Translations under genes and position numbers: made by a program
Part shown: piece after piece, positions 31,939 through 40,389 of the stretch
Layout: each line of letters begins with the position of its first letter
How positions within the stretch are numbered: the first letter of the stretch is position 1
Assembly: GCF_003236315.1 (NCBI RefSeq)
Contig: NZ_POTY01000027.1
Location: 1 to 40,389 of the forward strand
DNA length: 40,389 bases
Direction of reading: 5' to 3'
From: Micromonospora craterilacus
GTDB lineage: Bacteria; Actinomycetota; Actinomycetes; Mycobacteriales; Micromonosporaceae
Notes under the pieces: model-generated
The model's database searches: none
Told to the model about the DNA's origin: nothing
The model's input: the letters and a program-made list of their open reading frames with translations, nothing else

Positions 31939-33312
31939 ATGGTGAACTGGACTGCCCGACCGGCCGGGTCGGGCGCGGTGCCGACCGGCGGTGCCCTGGG
32001 CGGCAACGCGCCCCGACGCCACGCCGGCCTCTGGCAGCTGGCGGTGGACACGCTCGACGGCAACTGGGAGCACGACCACACCGTCCCGTCCCGCACCCTG
32101 TACCCGCACCAGTGGAGCTGGGATTCCGCGTTCATCGCGATCGGCTGGGCCCACGTCCGTCCCGACCGCGCCTGGCGGGAGCTGACCAGCCTGTTCCGGG
32201 CCCAGTGGCTCGACGGCCGGGTGCCGCACATCGTGTTCAACCCGGCGGTCTCCGGCGGTGCCTACTTTCCGGGGCCCGAGTTCTGGGCCTCGGCGACGGT
32301 CGACGGGACACCTCCGGTTGCCACCTCGGGGCTGGTCCAGCCGCCGGTGCACGCCCTGGCCGCCTGGCACGCGTACCGCATCGCGCCCTCGGCGGACGGG
32401 CTCGCCGCGCTGCGCCGGCTCTACCCGCGGCTGGTCGCGCAGCAGCACTACCTCGCCACCCGCCGCGACGTCGGCGGTGCTGGGCTGGCCAGCATCGTGC
32501 ATCCGTGGGAGTCCGGGTTGGACAACAGCCCCGCCTGGGACGCTCCGCTGGCCGCGGTGCCGACCGAGGCGGCGGTGATGCGCGCGTACCGGCGGCGGGA
32601 CATCGTGCACGCGGCGGCCGCGCACCGCCCCACCGACCTGGACTACGCGCGTTTCGTCGCGATCGTCACCGCCTACCGGGCGGCGGGCTACCGGGACGAC
32701 GGCCTGGCCGGCCGGCATCCGTTCCTGGTGGAGTGTCCGCTGTTCAACGCGGCGATGGGGGCCGCCGAGCACGCGCTCGCCGGGATCGCCGGCGAGATCG
32801 GTGCCGATCCGGGCCCGCACCGGGAGAGCGCGGCCCGGATCACCGCGGCGGTGGTGGACCGGCTGTACGACCCGACGACCGGCACCTTCCACCCGCGTGA
32901 CCTGCGCACCGGCCAACTGACCCCGGCCCGGACGGTGCTCGGGCTGGCACCGCTGATCCTGCCCGACCTGCCGACCCGGCAGGTGGAGGCGGTGCTCGTC
33001 GAGGCCGCCTCGGCCCGGTTCGGTCTGGCTGCCCGGATGACCCGCCCGTTGCCCAGTCACGACCGCACCGCGGCGGACTTCGAGCCGCTGCGCTACTGGC
33101 GCGGCCCCAGCTGGATGAACATCAACTGGTTGGTCCGGCAGGGCCTGCTCGCGCACGGGCACACCCGGTTGGCCGCCGGCCTGCGCGCGTCGATGATCGA
33201 GCTGGTCGGGGCCGGTTGCCACGAGTACTTCCATCCGGACACTGGCGCCGGCCTCGGCTCCCCGACGTTCGGCTGGACGGCGGCGCTGCTGCTGGACGTG
33301 CTGGCCGACTGA
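31939..33312 (+). CDS. GH63-like glycoside hydrolase (mannosylglycerate-hydrolase type)
   Basis: The 457-aa cytoplasmic protein, without a signal peptide, starts at ATG 31939. It is an (alpha/alpha)6-barrel type sequence with the motif YPHQWSWDSAF, whose Asp is the likely general acid. PRWP-like blocks follow (VHPWESGLDNSPAWD, then YWRGPSWMNINWL), with a C-terminal Glu in HEYFHP. This matches the GH63 branch that includes mannosyl- and glucosylglycerate hydrolases. Hydrolysis of a compatible-solute glycoside or of an imported alpha-glucoside is likely. I assign the catalytic residues by analogy only. Confidence 0.8.
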   Translation: MVNWTARPAGSGAVPTGGALGGNAPRRHAGLWQLAVDTLDGNWEHDHTVPSRTLYPHQWSWDSAFIAIGWAHVRPDRAWRELTSLFRAQWLDGRVPHIVFNPAVSGGAYFPGPEFWASATVDGTPPVATSGLVQPPVHALAAWHAYRIAPSADGLAALRRLYPRLVAQQHYLATRRDVGGAGLASIVHPWESGLDNSPAWDAPLAAVPTEAAVMRAYRRRDIVHAAAAHRPTDLDYARFVAIVTAYRAAGYRDDGLAGRHPFLVECPLFNAAMGAAEHALAGIAGEIGADPGPHRESAARITAAVVDRLYDPTTGTFHPRDLRTGQLTPARTVLGLAPLILPDLPTRQVEAVLVEAASARFGLAARMTRPLPSHDRTAADFEPLRYWRGPSWMNINWLVRQGLLAHGHTRLAAGLRASMIELVGAGCHEYFHPDTGAGLGSPTFGWTAALLLDVLAD

Positions 33313-33446
33313 CCACCGGCGGGCACCGGCGTCCGGCGGCGAGGTGCGCCCGGCAGGTAGGTTGCTGGCCAGGACCCGGGGCCGCCCGGCGCGGCGGACC
33401 GGTGCCGGTGCGCCGGGCGTCACCGGCCCGGATGGACGGAGGGACG

Positions 33447-34091
33447 ATGGGCCGGGACAGCTACGACGAGCAGCTCGACCGGCTCACCGGTGTGCTGGCC
33501 ACGATGAGTCGGGGTGCCAGCGCGGCGATCCGGGGTGCCAGCGTCGCCCTGCTCGACGTCGACCGGGGTGCGGCCGAGGCGGTGCTGGTCGGCGACGCCG
33601 TGCTCGACGGTCAGCGGGCCGACGTGGAGGCGTTGATCCCCCAGGTGCTGGTCCGGCACCAGCCGGTCGCCTCCGACCTGCGCCTGGTGCTCTGTGCCCT
33701 GCGCATCGCCAGCGACCTGGAACGGATGGGCGACCTCGCGGTGCACGTGGCGAAGATCGTCCTGATGCGACACCCGGTGGGGGTGGTCCCGGAACCGGCG
33801 GTGCCGCTGATGACCGCGATGGCGGACGCGGCGGCCCGGATCGCCGACAAGACCGCCGTCGTGCTGGCCACCCGCGACCGGCTCGACGCGATGCAGCTCG
33901 GGCTCGACGACGACGAGGTCGACGCCGCCCAGGAGCGCCTGCTGTCGATGCTCGTCTCCGCCTGGCCGTACGGGGTCGAGTCGGCGATCGACCTGGCCCT
34001 GGTCGGCCGGTACTACGAGCGGTACGCCGACCACGCGGTGAACGTCGCGCGTCAGGTGGTCTACCTGGTGACCGGGACAATCCGCCTCTGA
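33447..34091 (+). CDS. phoU: Phosphate-system accessory protein PhoU
   Basis: The 214-aa protein starts at ATG 33447 behind GGAGGG. It has two three-helix repeats, each with the PhoU metal-cluster motif E-x-x-x-D: ASDLERMGDLAVHVAKI in the first and RYYERYADHAVNVARQV in the second. PhoU links the Pst transporter to the sensor kinase and keeps the Pho response off when phosphate is plentiful. It lies upstream of pstS on the same strand, with a PHO box between them, so it is probably not under the same promoter. Confidence 0.93.
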   Translation: MGRDSYDEQLDRLTGVLATMSRGASAAIRGASVALLDVDRGAAEAVLVGDAVLDGQRADVEALIPQVLVRHQPVASDLRLVLCALRIASDLERMGDLAVHVAKIVLMRHPVGVVPEPAVPLMTAMADAAARIADKTAVVLATRDRLDAMQLGLDDDEVDAAQERLLSMLVSAWPYGVESAIDLALVGRYYERYADHAVNVARQVVYLVTGTIRL

Positions 34092-34185
34092 GAGGTACGT
34101 CTCACCCGCCCATTCCGGGCATCCGGTGCGCTCGCGCCCCGAACGTCACATCCCGTCGCCCGTCGGCCATCAGCCGAGCCGCCAA

Positions 34186-34207
34186 GTTCACTTTCCGTTC
34201 ATCTGGC
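34186..34207 (+). promoter_or_regulatory. PHO box (PhoP binding site) of pstS
   Basis: Two adjacent 11-bp direct repeats, GTTCACTTTCC and GTTCATCTGGC, fit the actinomycete PHO-box unit (GTTCA followed by a 6-bp degenerate part). They lie 87-108 bp before the pstS start. A -10 may be TACCTC (34222-34227) or TAACTT (34235-34240). Confidence 0.8.
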
Positions 34208-34293
34208 GCCGGGAGTCCGGCTACCTCTGCCTCCTAACTTGACTCGCGTACGGCCCGGACGGGCTGTTGCATCCCGATAGAGAGGCTTACCTG

Positions 34294-35367
34294 GTGAACC
34301 GCAACGTGCTTTCGCGGCGCGTCCTTGTTGGCGTCGCGGTTGCCGCGCTCGCGCTTACCGGCTGTGGTAGCAACAACAACAGCACGGAGTCGGGCGGCAG
34401 TGGCGGCGACGGCTACGCGAGCCTGTCCGGCGAGCTGAAGGCGTCGGGCGCGAGCTTCCCGGACGCGTACTACCAAGAGGTCATCGAGGCCTTCAAGGGC
34501 GAGGCCGCCAACGTGACGGTCACCTACAACGCGACTGGCTCGGGCACCGGCAAAAAGCAGTTCGGTGAGGGTCTGGTCGACTTCGCCGGCACCGACAGCC
34601 TGGTCAAGGACACCGACGGCGTGGCCGCCGACTCCTTCCTCTACGTCCCGACGGTGGCGGCGCCGATCACGGTGTCCTACAACGTGCAGGGCGTGGACAA
34701 GCTGCAGCTGAGCCCGGAGACGCTCGCCAAGATCTTCCAGACCGACATCAAGACCTGGGACGACGCCGCCATCAAGGCGGACAACCCGGGCGTCGAGCTG
34801 CCGAACACGCCGATCGTCGTCGCGCACCGCTCGGACGGCTCCGGCACCACCAACAACTTCACCAAGTACCTGACCGCCGCCGCCGGCGACGCCTGGAAGC
34901 TGGGCAGCGGTGACACCGTGGCCTGGCCCGCCAGCACCCAGGGCGGCGAGAAGAACACCGGTGTCGCGCAGATCATCAAGCAGACCAACGGCGCCGTGGG
35001 CTACGTCGACCTGAGCGACGCGAAGGCCACCCAGCTGAGCTTCGCCGCCATCAAGAACAAGGACGGCCAGTTCGTCGAGCCGTCGCTGGAGGGCACCACC
35101 GCCGGCCTGGAGGGTGCCGCGGTCGAGGCGGACCTGAGCTACAACCCGCTCAACGCCGCCGGTGCCAGCTCGTACCCGATCACCGCCCCGACCTTCATCA
35201 TCGTCAAGGCCAAGTACGACGACGCCGCCAAGGCGGAGCTGGTCAAGGGCTTCCTCAAGTACCTGCTCAATGACGGCCAGAACCTGGCCAAGGAGATCGA
35301 CTTCGCGCCGCTGCCGGCCTCTCTCAAGGAGAAGGCGCTGGCTCAGGTCGACAAGATCCAGGGCTGA
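34294..35367 (+). CDS. pstS: Phosphate-binding lipoprotein PstS
   Basis: This 357-aa lipoprotein is counted from GTG 34294, with GAGAGG eight bases upstream. The lipobox LTGC puts the lipidated Cys at residue 24, followed by a Ser/Gly/Asn linker. The phosphate-binding segments are evident: KASGASFPDAYYQEVIEAF, NATGSGTGKKQFGEG, AGTDS and HRSDGSGTTNNFTKYL. It captures phosphate outside the membrane for PstCAB. The PHO box upstream predicts induction at low phosphate. A 15-bp hairpin after the stop favours more PstS than the other subunits. Confidence 0.95.
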   Translation: MNRNVLSRRVLVGVAVAALALTGCGSNNNSTESGGSGGDGYASLSGELKASGASFPDAYYQEVIEAFKGEAANVTVTYNATGSGTGKKQFGEGLVDFAGTDSLVKDTDGVAADSFLYVPTVAAPITVSYNVQGVDKLQLSPETLAKIFQTDIKTWDDAAIKADNPGVELPNTPIVVAHRSDGSGTTNNFTKYLTAAAGDAWKLGSGDTVAWPASTQGGEKNTGVAQIIKQTNGAVGYVDLSDAKATQLSFAAIKNKDGQFVEPSLEGTTAGLEGAAVEADLSYNPLNAAGASSYPITAPTFIIVKAKYDDAAKAELVKGFLKYLLNDGQNLAKEIDFAPLPASLKEKALAQVDKIQG

Positions 35368-35396
35368 TCAGGATCAAGATCGCTAGGGCGTTCTCT

Positions 35397-35429
35397 CTGG
35401 GGACGGGATCGAATCGATCCCGTCCCCAG
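35397..35429 (+). terminator. Hairpin between pstS and pstC
   Basis: A perfect 15-bp stem (35397-35411 with 35415-35429) and a 3-nt loop occur within the operon. It probably causes partial termination or stabilises the pstS mRNA, like the one after the binding-protein gene at 6377. Confidence 0.75.
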
Positions 35430-35453
35430 CGGGGTACCTGAGCTGGAGTGAAG

Positions 35454-36443
35454 ATGACCCTAACTACCAAGTCCCCCGACTCCCGGTCGACGCTGGCCCA
35501 GCGGGGCGGCAGCGCCCGGGCCGACCGCATCTTCTCCTGGTGGACGCTCGGCACCGGCCTGCTCGTGCTGGCCGTCCTCGGGCTGATCCTGATCACCACC
35601 GTCCGGGAAGCCTGGCCCGCGTTCGACGCGATGGGCCCACGGTTCCTCACCGAGCGGATCTGGGACCCGAACCCGGCGACCGGCGACGCCATCTTCGGGG
35701 CGTTGTCGTTCGCGTACGGCACGGCCCTGTCGTCGCTGATCGCCCTGCTGTTCGCGGTGCCGGTCTCGATCGGCATCGCGCTGTTCCTCACCGAGCTGGC
35801 GCCGCGCCGGCTGCGTGGTCCCGCGGTGACCGTGATCGACCTGCTGGCCGCCGTCCCGTCGGTGGTCTTCGGCCTGTGGGGCATCCTGGTCGTCGCCCCT
35901 GCCCTGGTGCCCGTCTACCAGTGGTTCCACGACGTCTTCGGCGGCGTGCCGGTGCTCGGCAGCCTCTTCGGCCAGGTGAGCAGCGGCCGCAACTTCATGA
36001 CCGCCGGCATCATCCTCGCGATCATGGTGACGCCCATCATCACCTCGATCACCCGCGAGGTGTTCAGCACCGTGCCGCGCGCCGACAAGGACGCCGCCCT
36101 CGCGCTCGGTGCCACCCGCTGGGAGATGATCCGCGGCGCGGTCTTCCCGCACAGCTTCGGCGGCATCGTCGGCGCGGTGATGCTCGGCCTCGGCCGGGCG
36201 ATGGGCGAGACGATCGCGGTGGCTCTCGTCATCGGCGGTTCGACGAACATCACGGCGAACCTGTTCGCGCCCGGCAACACGATGGCCGCGGTCATCGTGC
36301 AGCAGTTCGGCGAGTCCACCGGCACCTACACGGCCGCGCTGATCGGCCTCGGCGTGGTGCTGTTCGCGATGACGGTACTGATCAACGTGCTCGCCCAGGT
36401 GATCGTCCGCCGGGCCGAGGCGCGGATGAAGGGAAGCAGGTAG
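35454..36443 (+). CDS. pstC: Phosphate ABC transporter permease PstC
   Basis: The 329-aa permease is counted from ATG 35454 (GGAG at 35445-35448); GTG 35448 is an alternative. It has six membrane helices after a cytoplasmic N-terminus. The coupling loop is DKDAALALGATRWEMIRGAVFPHSFGG, followed by AMGETIAVALVIGG, which is characteristic of PstC. It pairs with PstA. Its stop codon abuts the pstA ATG. Confidence 0.95.
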   Translation: MTLTTKSPDSRSTLAQRGGSARADRIFSWWTLGTGLLVLAVLGLILITTVREAWPAFDAMGPRFLTERIWDPNPATGDAIFGALSFAYGTALSSLIALLFAVPVSIGIALFLTELAPRRLRGPAVTVIDLLAAVPSVVFGLWGILVVAPALVPVYQWFHDVFGGVPVLGSLFGQVSSGRNFMTAGIILAIMVTPIITSITREVFSTVPRADKDAALALGATRWEMIRGAVFPHSFGGIVGAVMLGLGRAMGETIAVALVIGGSTNITANLFAPGNTMAAVIVQQFGESTGTYTAALIGLGVVLFAMTVLINVLAQVIVRRAEARMKGSR

Positions 36444-37358
36444 ATGACCGTCACCGCACCACCCACCACCCGGGCCGGAGCCGGCGGGCCCGACCTGACC
36501 CGCGCGGCGCTGTCCGGCCGTCGTCGGTTCAGCAACCACCTCGCCACGACGGCCATCTGGGCGGCCGTGCTCCTCGCTGTGATCCCGCTCGCCCTGGTGA
36601 CCTACGAGGTCGTCATCAAGGGCTCCGGGGTGATGAGCCTGAGCTTCCTGACCGAGGACATCCCGAACTCGTACCGGCGGGAAGGCGGCGGCATGGCGCC
36701 GGCGATCGTCGGCACGCTGCTCATCACCGGGATGGCCGCGCTGATGGCCATCCCGCTGGGCGTCTTCGGCGCCATCTACCTCAACGAGTACGGCAAGCAG
36801 TCACCGCTGGCCCGGCTCATCCGGCTGATGGCCGACGTGATGACCGGCGTGCCGTCGATCGTGATGGGCGTGTTCATCTACATCTCCTGGGTGTTGCTGG
36901 TCGGGCAGCAGACCGGCTTCGCCGGCGCGCTGGCGCTGGCCTGCCTGATGCTGCCGGTGGTGATCCGCAGCAGCGAGGAGATGCTCCGGTTGGTCCCGGA
37001 CGAGCTGCGGCAGGCGAGCATGGCGCTCGGCGCCCGCAAGTGGAAGACCACCCTGACCGTGGTGTTGCCAGCGGCGATCTCCGGTATCACCAGTGGTTCG
37101 CTGCTGGCCGTCGCCCGGGCCGCGGGCGAGACCGCCCCGATCGTCATCGTGACGGGCATCGTCTTCGCGCCCAACTCGAACCTCTTCGACGGTTTCAACA
37201 CGGCGCTGCCGGCACAGATCTTCCGCAACGCCAGCCAGCCCTTCGAGGCCGCCCAGGACCGTGCCTGGGGCGCCGCCCTGACGCTCATCGTGATCGTGCT
37301 CGGCTTCACGATCATCGCTCGACTCATCGCCAGCCGATTCGCCATCAAGGAGCGCTGA
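36444..37358 (+). CDS. pstA: Phosphate ABC transporter permease PstA
   Basis: The 304-aa permease starts at ATG immediately after the pstC stop. It has about six helices, the EAA loop [25 protein letters not shown] and the family-typical [17 protein letters not shown]. The long loop between helices 1 and 2 ([21 protein letters not shown]) is usual for PstA. It forms the phosphate channel with PstC. Confidence 0.95.
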   Translation: MTVTAPPTTRAGAGGPDLTRAALSGRRRFSNHLATTAIWAAVLLAVIPLALVTYEVVIKGSGVMSLSFLTEDIPNSYRREGGGMAPAIVGTLLITGMAALMAIPLGVFGAIYLNEYGKQSPLARLIRLMADVMTGVPSIVMGVFIYISWVLLVGQQTGFAGALALACLMLPVVIRSSEEMLRLVPDELRQASMALGARKWKTTLTVVLPAAISGITSGSLLAVARAAGETAPIVIVTGIVFAPNSNLFDGFNTALPAQIFRNASQPFEAAQDRAWGAALTLIVIVLGFTIIARLIASRFAIKER

Positions 37359-37359
37359 C

Positions 37360-38223
37360 ATGGCCCGAAACGACGCAGACCTGACCAGCCGACCGTCCGT
37401 GTCGGTCCACGCTCCCGGCACCGCGAGCGCCGGTGTCATGCCCTCCACCGCACCGGTGATGCAGTTGCGCGACGTGAGCGTCTACTACGGCAGCTACGAG
37501 GCAGTCCGGGGCACCTCGATGCCGATCCAGCAGAACCAGGTCACGGCCATGATCGGGCCGTCCGGTTGCGGCAAGTCCACGGTGCTGCGTGCGCTGAACC
37601 GGATGAACGACCCGATCCCCGGGGCCCGGGTCAGCGGTGAGGTGCTCTACCACGGCCAGGACCTGTACGCCAAGGACGTCGACCCGATCCAGGTCCGGCG
37701 GCGGATCGGCATGGTCTTCCAGAAGCCGAACCCGTTCCCGAAGTCCATCTACGACAACGTCGCGTACGGGCTGCGGATCAACGGCATCAAGGGCCGGCTC
37801 GACGACCACGTCGAGGAGGCGCTGACCCAGGCTGCGCTCTGGGACGAGGTCAAGGACAAGCTCCGCAAGAGCGCCCTGGCGCTCTCCGGCGGTCAGCAGC
37901 AGCGGCTCTGCATCGCCCGGACGATCGCGGTCAAGCCCGAGGTCATCCTCATGGACGAGCCCTGCTCGGCGCTCGACCCGATCGCCACCGCGAAGATCGA
38001 GGACCTGATGTTCGAGCTGACGAACGACTACACGATCGTGATCGTCACGCACAACATGCAGCAGGCCGCCCGGGTCAGCCACTACACCGCCTTCTTCACC
38101 GCCGAGGTGGACGAGAAGCAGGTGCGGCACGGCCGGCTGGTCGAGTTCAGCCAGACCGGCAAGCTGTTCACCAACCCCGCCGACAAGCGTACGGAGGACT
38201 ACATCACCGGTCGCTTCGGCTGA
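37360..38223 (+). CDS. pstB: Phosphate ABC transporter ATPase PstB
   Basis: This 287-aa ATPase begins at ATG 37360, one base after the pstA stop. Motifs are intact: Walker [11 protein letters not shown]-loop VFQKPNPFP (typical of PstB), signature LSGGQQQR, Walker B VILMDEP and H-loop THN. The N-terminal 27 residues before [11 protein letters not shown] are not conserved, and an internal start at ATG 37438 is possible. It powers phosphate import and signals phosphate status through PhoU. A 19-bp terminator follows. Confidence 0.95.
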   Translation: MARNDADLTSRPSVSVHAPGTASAGVMPSTAPVMQLRDVSVYYGSYEAVRGTSMPIQQNQVTAMIGPSGCGKSTVLRALNRMNDPIPGARVSGEVLYHGQDLYAKDVDPIQVRRRIGMVFQKPNPFPKSIYDNVAYGLRINGIKGRLDDHVEEALTQAALWDEVKDKLRKSALALSGGQQQRLCIARTIAVKPEVILMDEPCSALDPIATAKIEDLMFELTNDYTIVIVTHNMQQAARVSHYTAFFTAEVDEKQVRHGRLVEFSQTGKLFTNPADKRTEDYITGRFG

Positions 38224-38249
38224 GCCGGAAGCGGCGGTCGATGGTGGGT

Positions 38250-38290
38250 CGCCGGGCCGCGCCCGGCGACCCGCCGGGCGCGGCCCGGCG
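38250..38290 (+). terminator. Strong terminator of the pst operon
   Basis: A perfect 19-bp GC-only-like inverted repeat (38250-38268 with 38272-38290) with a 3-nt loop begins 27 bp after the pstB stop. An alternative 11-bp stem (38246-38256 with 38262-38272) overlaps it. Confidence 0.8.
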
Positions 38291-38405
38291 CCGCAGGCGC
38301 TCGCCCGTACCCACCGACCGCGCGGTGTCCTGCAGTGCGGCGGACCGTCCTGCGCGGCGCAAGGGTGTCGCGATGGGCCTGAACCTGAACCGGAGCCGGT
38401 GAGCG

Positions 38406-39155
38406 ATGAACAACCTCGTCGAGGCCACCAGGGGTGACCACCGATCCGACGGGCGTTTCGTACTGCTGGTGGTGGACGACGACGAGACCGTGGGCGCCGC
38501 GCTGGTCGCCCAGCTGGCCGACCACCGGGTACGGGGACACCACTTCCCGCACGCCGCCGAGGCGCTGCTGGCCGCGGGCGCCCTGCAACCGGACGCCGCG
38601 GTGGTCGCCGCCGGGCTGGTCACCATGAGCAGCACGGAACTGGTGCGGCTGCTGGCCCGTCGGGCCGGCATCCCGACCGTGGTCGGGGTGGGTGACGACG
38701 ACGGCGGGGTCGCCGTGGCGGCGCTCAAGGCCGGCGCGACGGCCTGCGTCCGGCGCCCGTACCGGCCCGAGGAGGTGCTGCCCATTCTGCGGGCCATCCG
38801 CCCGGAGACCGCCGGTGCCCTCGACCCGCCGATCGAGCTCGGCGGACTGCGGGTGGACCCGGCCACCTTCGAGGTGCGTCTGCACGGCCAGGCGGTGGCG
38901 CTGCCGATGAAGGAGTTCAGGCTCCTCTACTTCTTCATGAGCCACGCCGAGCGGACGGTCACCCGCGAGCAGTTGCTCGCCGCCGTGTGGGGCGGGGTCT
39001 CCGACGAGACGTCCAACACCCTGACGGTGCACATCAAACGGCTGCGCCGGCGGCTCGCGCTGGACGGGGAACAGACGCCGATGATCGTGACCGTCCGCGG
39101 CCTTGGGTACCGGTTCGTGCCCGCGCCGGCCGCCGCCTCGCCGACGACCTCGTGA
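38406..39155 (+). CDS. OmpR/PhoB-type response regulator with degenerate receiver
   Basis: The 249-aa protein starts at ATG 38406. The N-terminal receiver keeps the acidic triplet (VVDDDE, D24-D26). At the phospho-acceptor position it reads PDAAVVAAG, so the expected Asp is Ala68. The conserved Thr is Val/Gly (near 94-95), and the Lys of the KP motif is Arg117 (RRPY). It therefore cannot be phosphorylated in the usual way. The C-terminal winged helix is intact (VRLHGQAVALPMKEFRLLYFFMSHAERTVTREQLLAAVWG ... VDEx-like SNTLTVHIKRLRRRL ... VTVRGLGYRF). No sensor kinase is adjacent. Position after pst suggests a link to phosphate control, which is not shown. Its stop overlaps the next gene. Confidence 0.9.
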   Translation: MNNLVEATRGDHRSDGRFVLLVVDDDETVGAALVAQLADHRVRGHHFPHAAEALLAAGALQPDAAVVAAGLVTMSSTELVRLLARRAGIPTVVGVGDDDGGVAVAALKAGATACVRRPYRPEEVLPILRAIRPETAGALDPPIELGGLRVDPATFEVRLHGQAVALPMKEFRLLYFFMSHAERTVTREQLLAAVWGGVSDETSNTLTVHIKRLRRRLALDGEQTPMIVTVRGLGYRFVPAPAAASPTTS

Positions 39156-39766
39156 ACGTGCTGCCGGGAGAGCCGCCGTACCCGCCCCTGGTGGGTGGTG
39201 CGTCGGGTGCCGCCCCGGAGGGCATGGTGCTGGTGGCGGTGCCGCTGGCGTACATCCCGCACGTCGCCCGGCTGCTGGCCGACCTCGACGCCCGGCAGCG
39301 GGTCGCGCCGGTGCCCCGGCGCCGCTCCGAGCCGGCGCGGAGGCCGCCGACAACGGACTGGACGGTGGACGATCTGCGCCGGCTCAGCCAGGGACGCAGC
39401 GCCACCCACCGGACGGTGGCGGCGGTGCTCGACGCGCTCGCGGCGGAGCCGGACCGGCTGTTCACCGTGCCGGATCTGGCCCAGGCCACCGGGCGGCCGC
39501 GCAAGAAGATCATCGGCGCGATGGCCGGGCTCACCCGGCTGCTGAAGGCGCACTACGACTACGCCGGTCGGGGGCTACCGTTCGCCCGGGTGGCCGGACG
39601 GCCGGAGGGGCCTCGGGAGCTGTGCTACACCGTGGACGCCCGGCGGGCGGCCCACTGGCGGGAGGCCCGACTGTCGCGGGCGGCCGACGACGGGACGCCG
39701 ACGGCGGCCGACGAGACTCCGCCGGCCGACGGCGGGGCTCCGACGACCGGCGGCGCGCTCAGCTGA
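39152..39766 (+). CDS. Protein of unknown function, coupled to the response regulator
   Basis: The 204-aa protein starts at GTG 39152 within the regulator stop codon (GTGA), so translation is coupled; GTG 39158 is an alternative. There is no signal peptide or membrane helix. An N-terminal hydrophobic part (GMVLVAVPLAYIPHVARLLADLDAR) is followed by a helical, basic region. That region includes TVDDLRRLSQGRSATHRTVAAVLDALAAEP and FTVPDLAQATGRPRKKIIGAMAGLTRLL, which reads like a winged helix-turn-helix. The C-terminus (about 175-204) is low-complexity. DNA binding is plausible, and I do not recognise the family. Its 3' end overlaps the converging PAP2-like gene by 8 bp. Confidence 0.75.
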   Translation: MNVLPGEPPYPPLVGGASGAAPEGMVLVAVPLAYIPHVARLLADLDARQRVAPVPRRRSEPARRPPTTDWTVDDLRRLSQGRSATHRTVAAVLDALAAEPDRLFTVPDLAQATGRPRKKIIGAMAGLTRLLKAHYDYAGRGLPFARVAGRPEGPRELCYTVDARRAAHWREARLSRAADDGTPTAADETPPADGGAPTTGGALS

Positions 39767-40373
39767 GCAGCACGAAGGTCGGGACGGCGACGAGCGCGCC
39801 GACCGTCGCGCCCGCGAGCACCTGGCCGAGGGTGTGGTCGGCCAGCCGGACCCGTGACCAGCCCACCAGCGCGACCAGGGCCACCAGCGGGGCTGCCACC
39901 GCGCCGAACAGGACGATCAGCACGGACACCGAACCGGCGCTGACCGCCGCGTGGGCGCTCAACTTCCACACCTGGTTGACCACGGTGACGGCGGCCCCGA
40001 CGGCGAACATCACCACCACCATGGCCACCAGCGGGCCCGGCGCGCCGAGCAGCACCAGCGCCGCCAGACCGACCAGCACGGAGAGCAACCCGTAGAGCAG
40101 GGGCCGGCGGCGCTGGCTGCGTTCGCCGATGTGGTGGTCGGTCAGCTGACCACGCCGTACGCCCAGCCAGATGATGCCGTACGGGACGGCGGAGCAGAAC
40201 AGCACGGCCAGCGCGGCCCAGCCGAGCCCGGCCACGACGGCCGGCGCGGTGCTGTGCACCGAGACGACCAGGGGCATGACGGCGGCGAGCACCGCGGGCG
40301 CGAACACCTCGGTGGTGACCCGGGCCAGCCGGTACGAGGCGGCGCGGGTGTTCGGGTCGGCGGCGGTGGGCAC
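39759..40373 (-). CDS. PAP2-like integral membrane protein with degenerate active site
   Basis: The 204-aa membrane protein starts at GTG 40373 with AGAGG seven bases upstream. It has about six hydrophobic segments. The order and spacing recall the PAP2 phosphatase superfamily, with SAHAAVSAG where PSGH is expected and SRVRLADHTLGQ where SRx5HxxxD is expected. The first motif's RP is not visible and the last Asp is Gln. A catalytic role is therefore doubtful; a lipid-related membrane protein is a cautious description. It converges on the unknown gene with an 8-bp overlap. Confidence 0.7.
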   Translation of the reverse strand: MPTAADPNTRAASYRLARVTTEVFAPAVLAAVMPLVVSVHSTAPAVVAGLGWAALAVLFCSAVPYGIIWLGVRRGQLTDHHIGERSQRRRPLLYGLLSVLVGLAALVLLGAPGPLVAMVVVMFAVGAAVTVVNQVWKLSAHAAVSAGSVSVLIVLFGAVAAPLVALVALVGWSRVRLADHTLGQVLAGATVGALVAVPTFVLLS

Positions 40374-40389
40374 AGGTCTACCTCTCGAC

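Noticed and set aside
1..40389. CRISPR arrays, insertion sequences, prophage or defence genes
   Set aside because: I saw no regularly spaced repeats, transposase or integrase motifs, phage structural proteins or nuclease/helicase sets.

Overview
The window is high-GC actinobacterial DNA. An actinomycete such as Micromonospora or a relative is the best guess. The signs are very GC-rich codon use, frequent GTG and TTG starts, stop/start overlaps, a type VII secretion EccB protein, a Streptomyces-type PHO box ahead of pstS, and a secreted esterase next to CBM2-type sequence. The genus is an inference. I found no rRNA, complete tRNA, CRISPR array, insertion sequence or integrase.

Layout. (1) 1-5066: a secreted CE1/PHB-depolymerase-like esterase that runs off the left edge, a secreted beta-helix protein behind a LacI-type operator, and a PepSY membrane protein. 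(2) 5400-9779: an NMT1/SsuA-type ABC importer operon ending in a PaaX regulator. (3) 9703-14139: a leftward operon (short-chain dehydrogenase, amidohydrolase, MaoC hydratase, acyl-CoA ligase) with a divergent MarR regulator. Its gene set matches the couL/couM/couN/couO/couR genes for beta-oxidative deacetylation of p-hydroxycinnamates in Rhodococcus jostii. (4) 14254-22708: a secreted DUF6351-type hydrolase, a second PaaX, then a vanillate-demethylase-like operon (Rieske oxygenase, a 74-aa unknown protein, VanB-like reductase, IclR regulator), a 5'-truncated aldehyde dehydrogenase and a GNAT acetyltransferase. (5) 22924-28080: a CPA1 antiporter and a PucR-like regulator / ferredoxin reductase / DesA3-like desaturase set. 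(6) 28157-33312: a spermidine-synthase-like protein, EccB, two methyltransferases and a GH63-like glycosidase. A repeat-rich spacer after eccB holds a tRNA T-arm-like fragment and a large inverted repeat. (7) 33447-40373: phoU, pstS-pstC-pstA-pstB with a PHO box, a response regulator with a degenerate receiver, an unknown coupled gene and a PAP2-like membrane protein.

How it may work together (inference). Regions 1-4 could form one plant-phenolic island. Secreted hydrolases would release hydroxycinnamates and the ABC system could import them. The ligase, hydratase, dehydrogenase and amidohydrolase would shorten ferulate-type acids to vanillate-type acids plus acetyl-CoA, and the Rieske/reductase pair would demethylate vanillate. 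No protocatechuate ring-cleavage genes lie in the window.

Points most worth checking: the small protein translationally coupled between the Rieske oxygenase and its reductase; the aldehyde dehydrogenase that is in frame with the GNAT gene across one TGA; the inverted CBM2 fragment at the left edge; the tRNA-like/inverted-repeat spacer; and the response regulator without its phospho-acceptor Asp beside pst.
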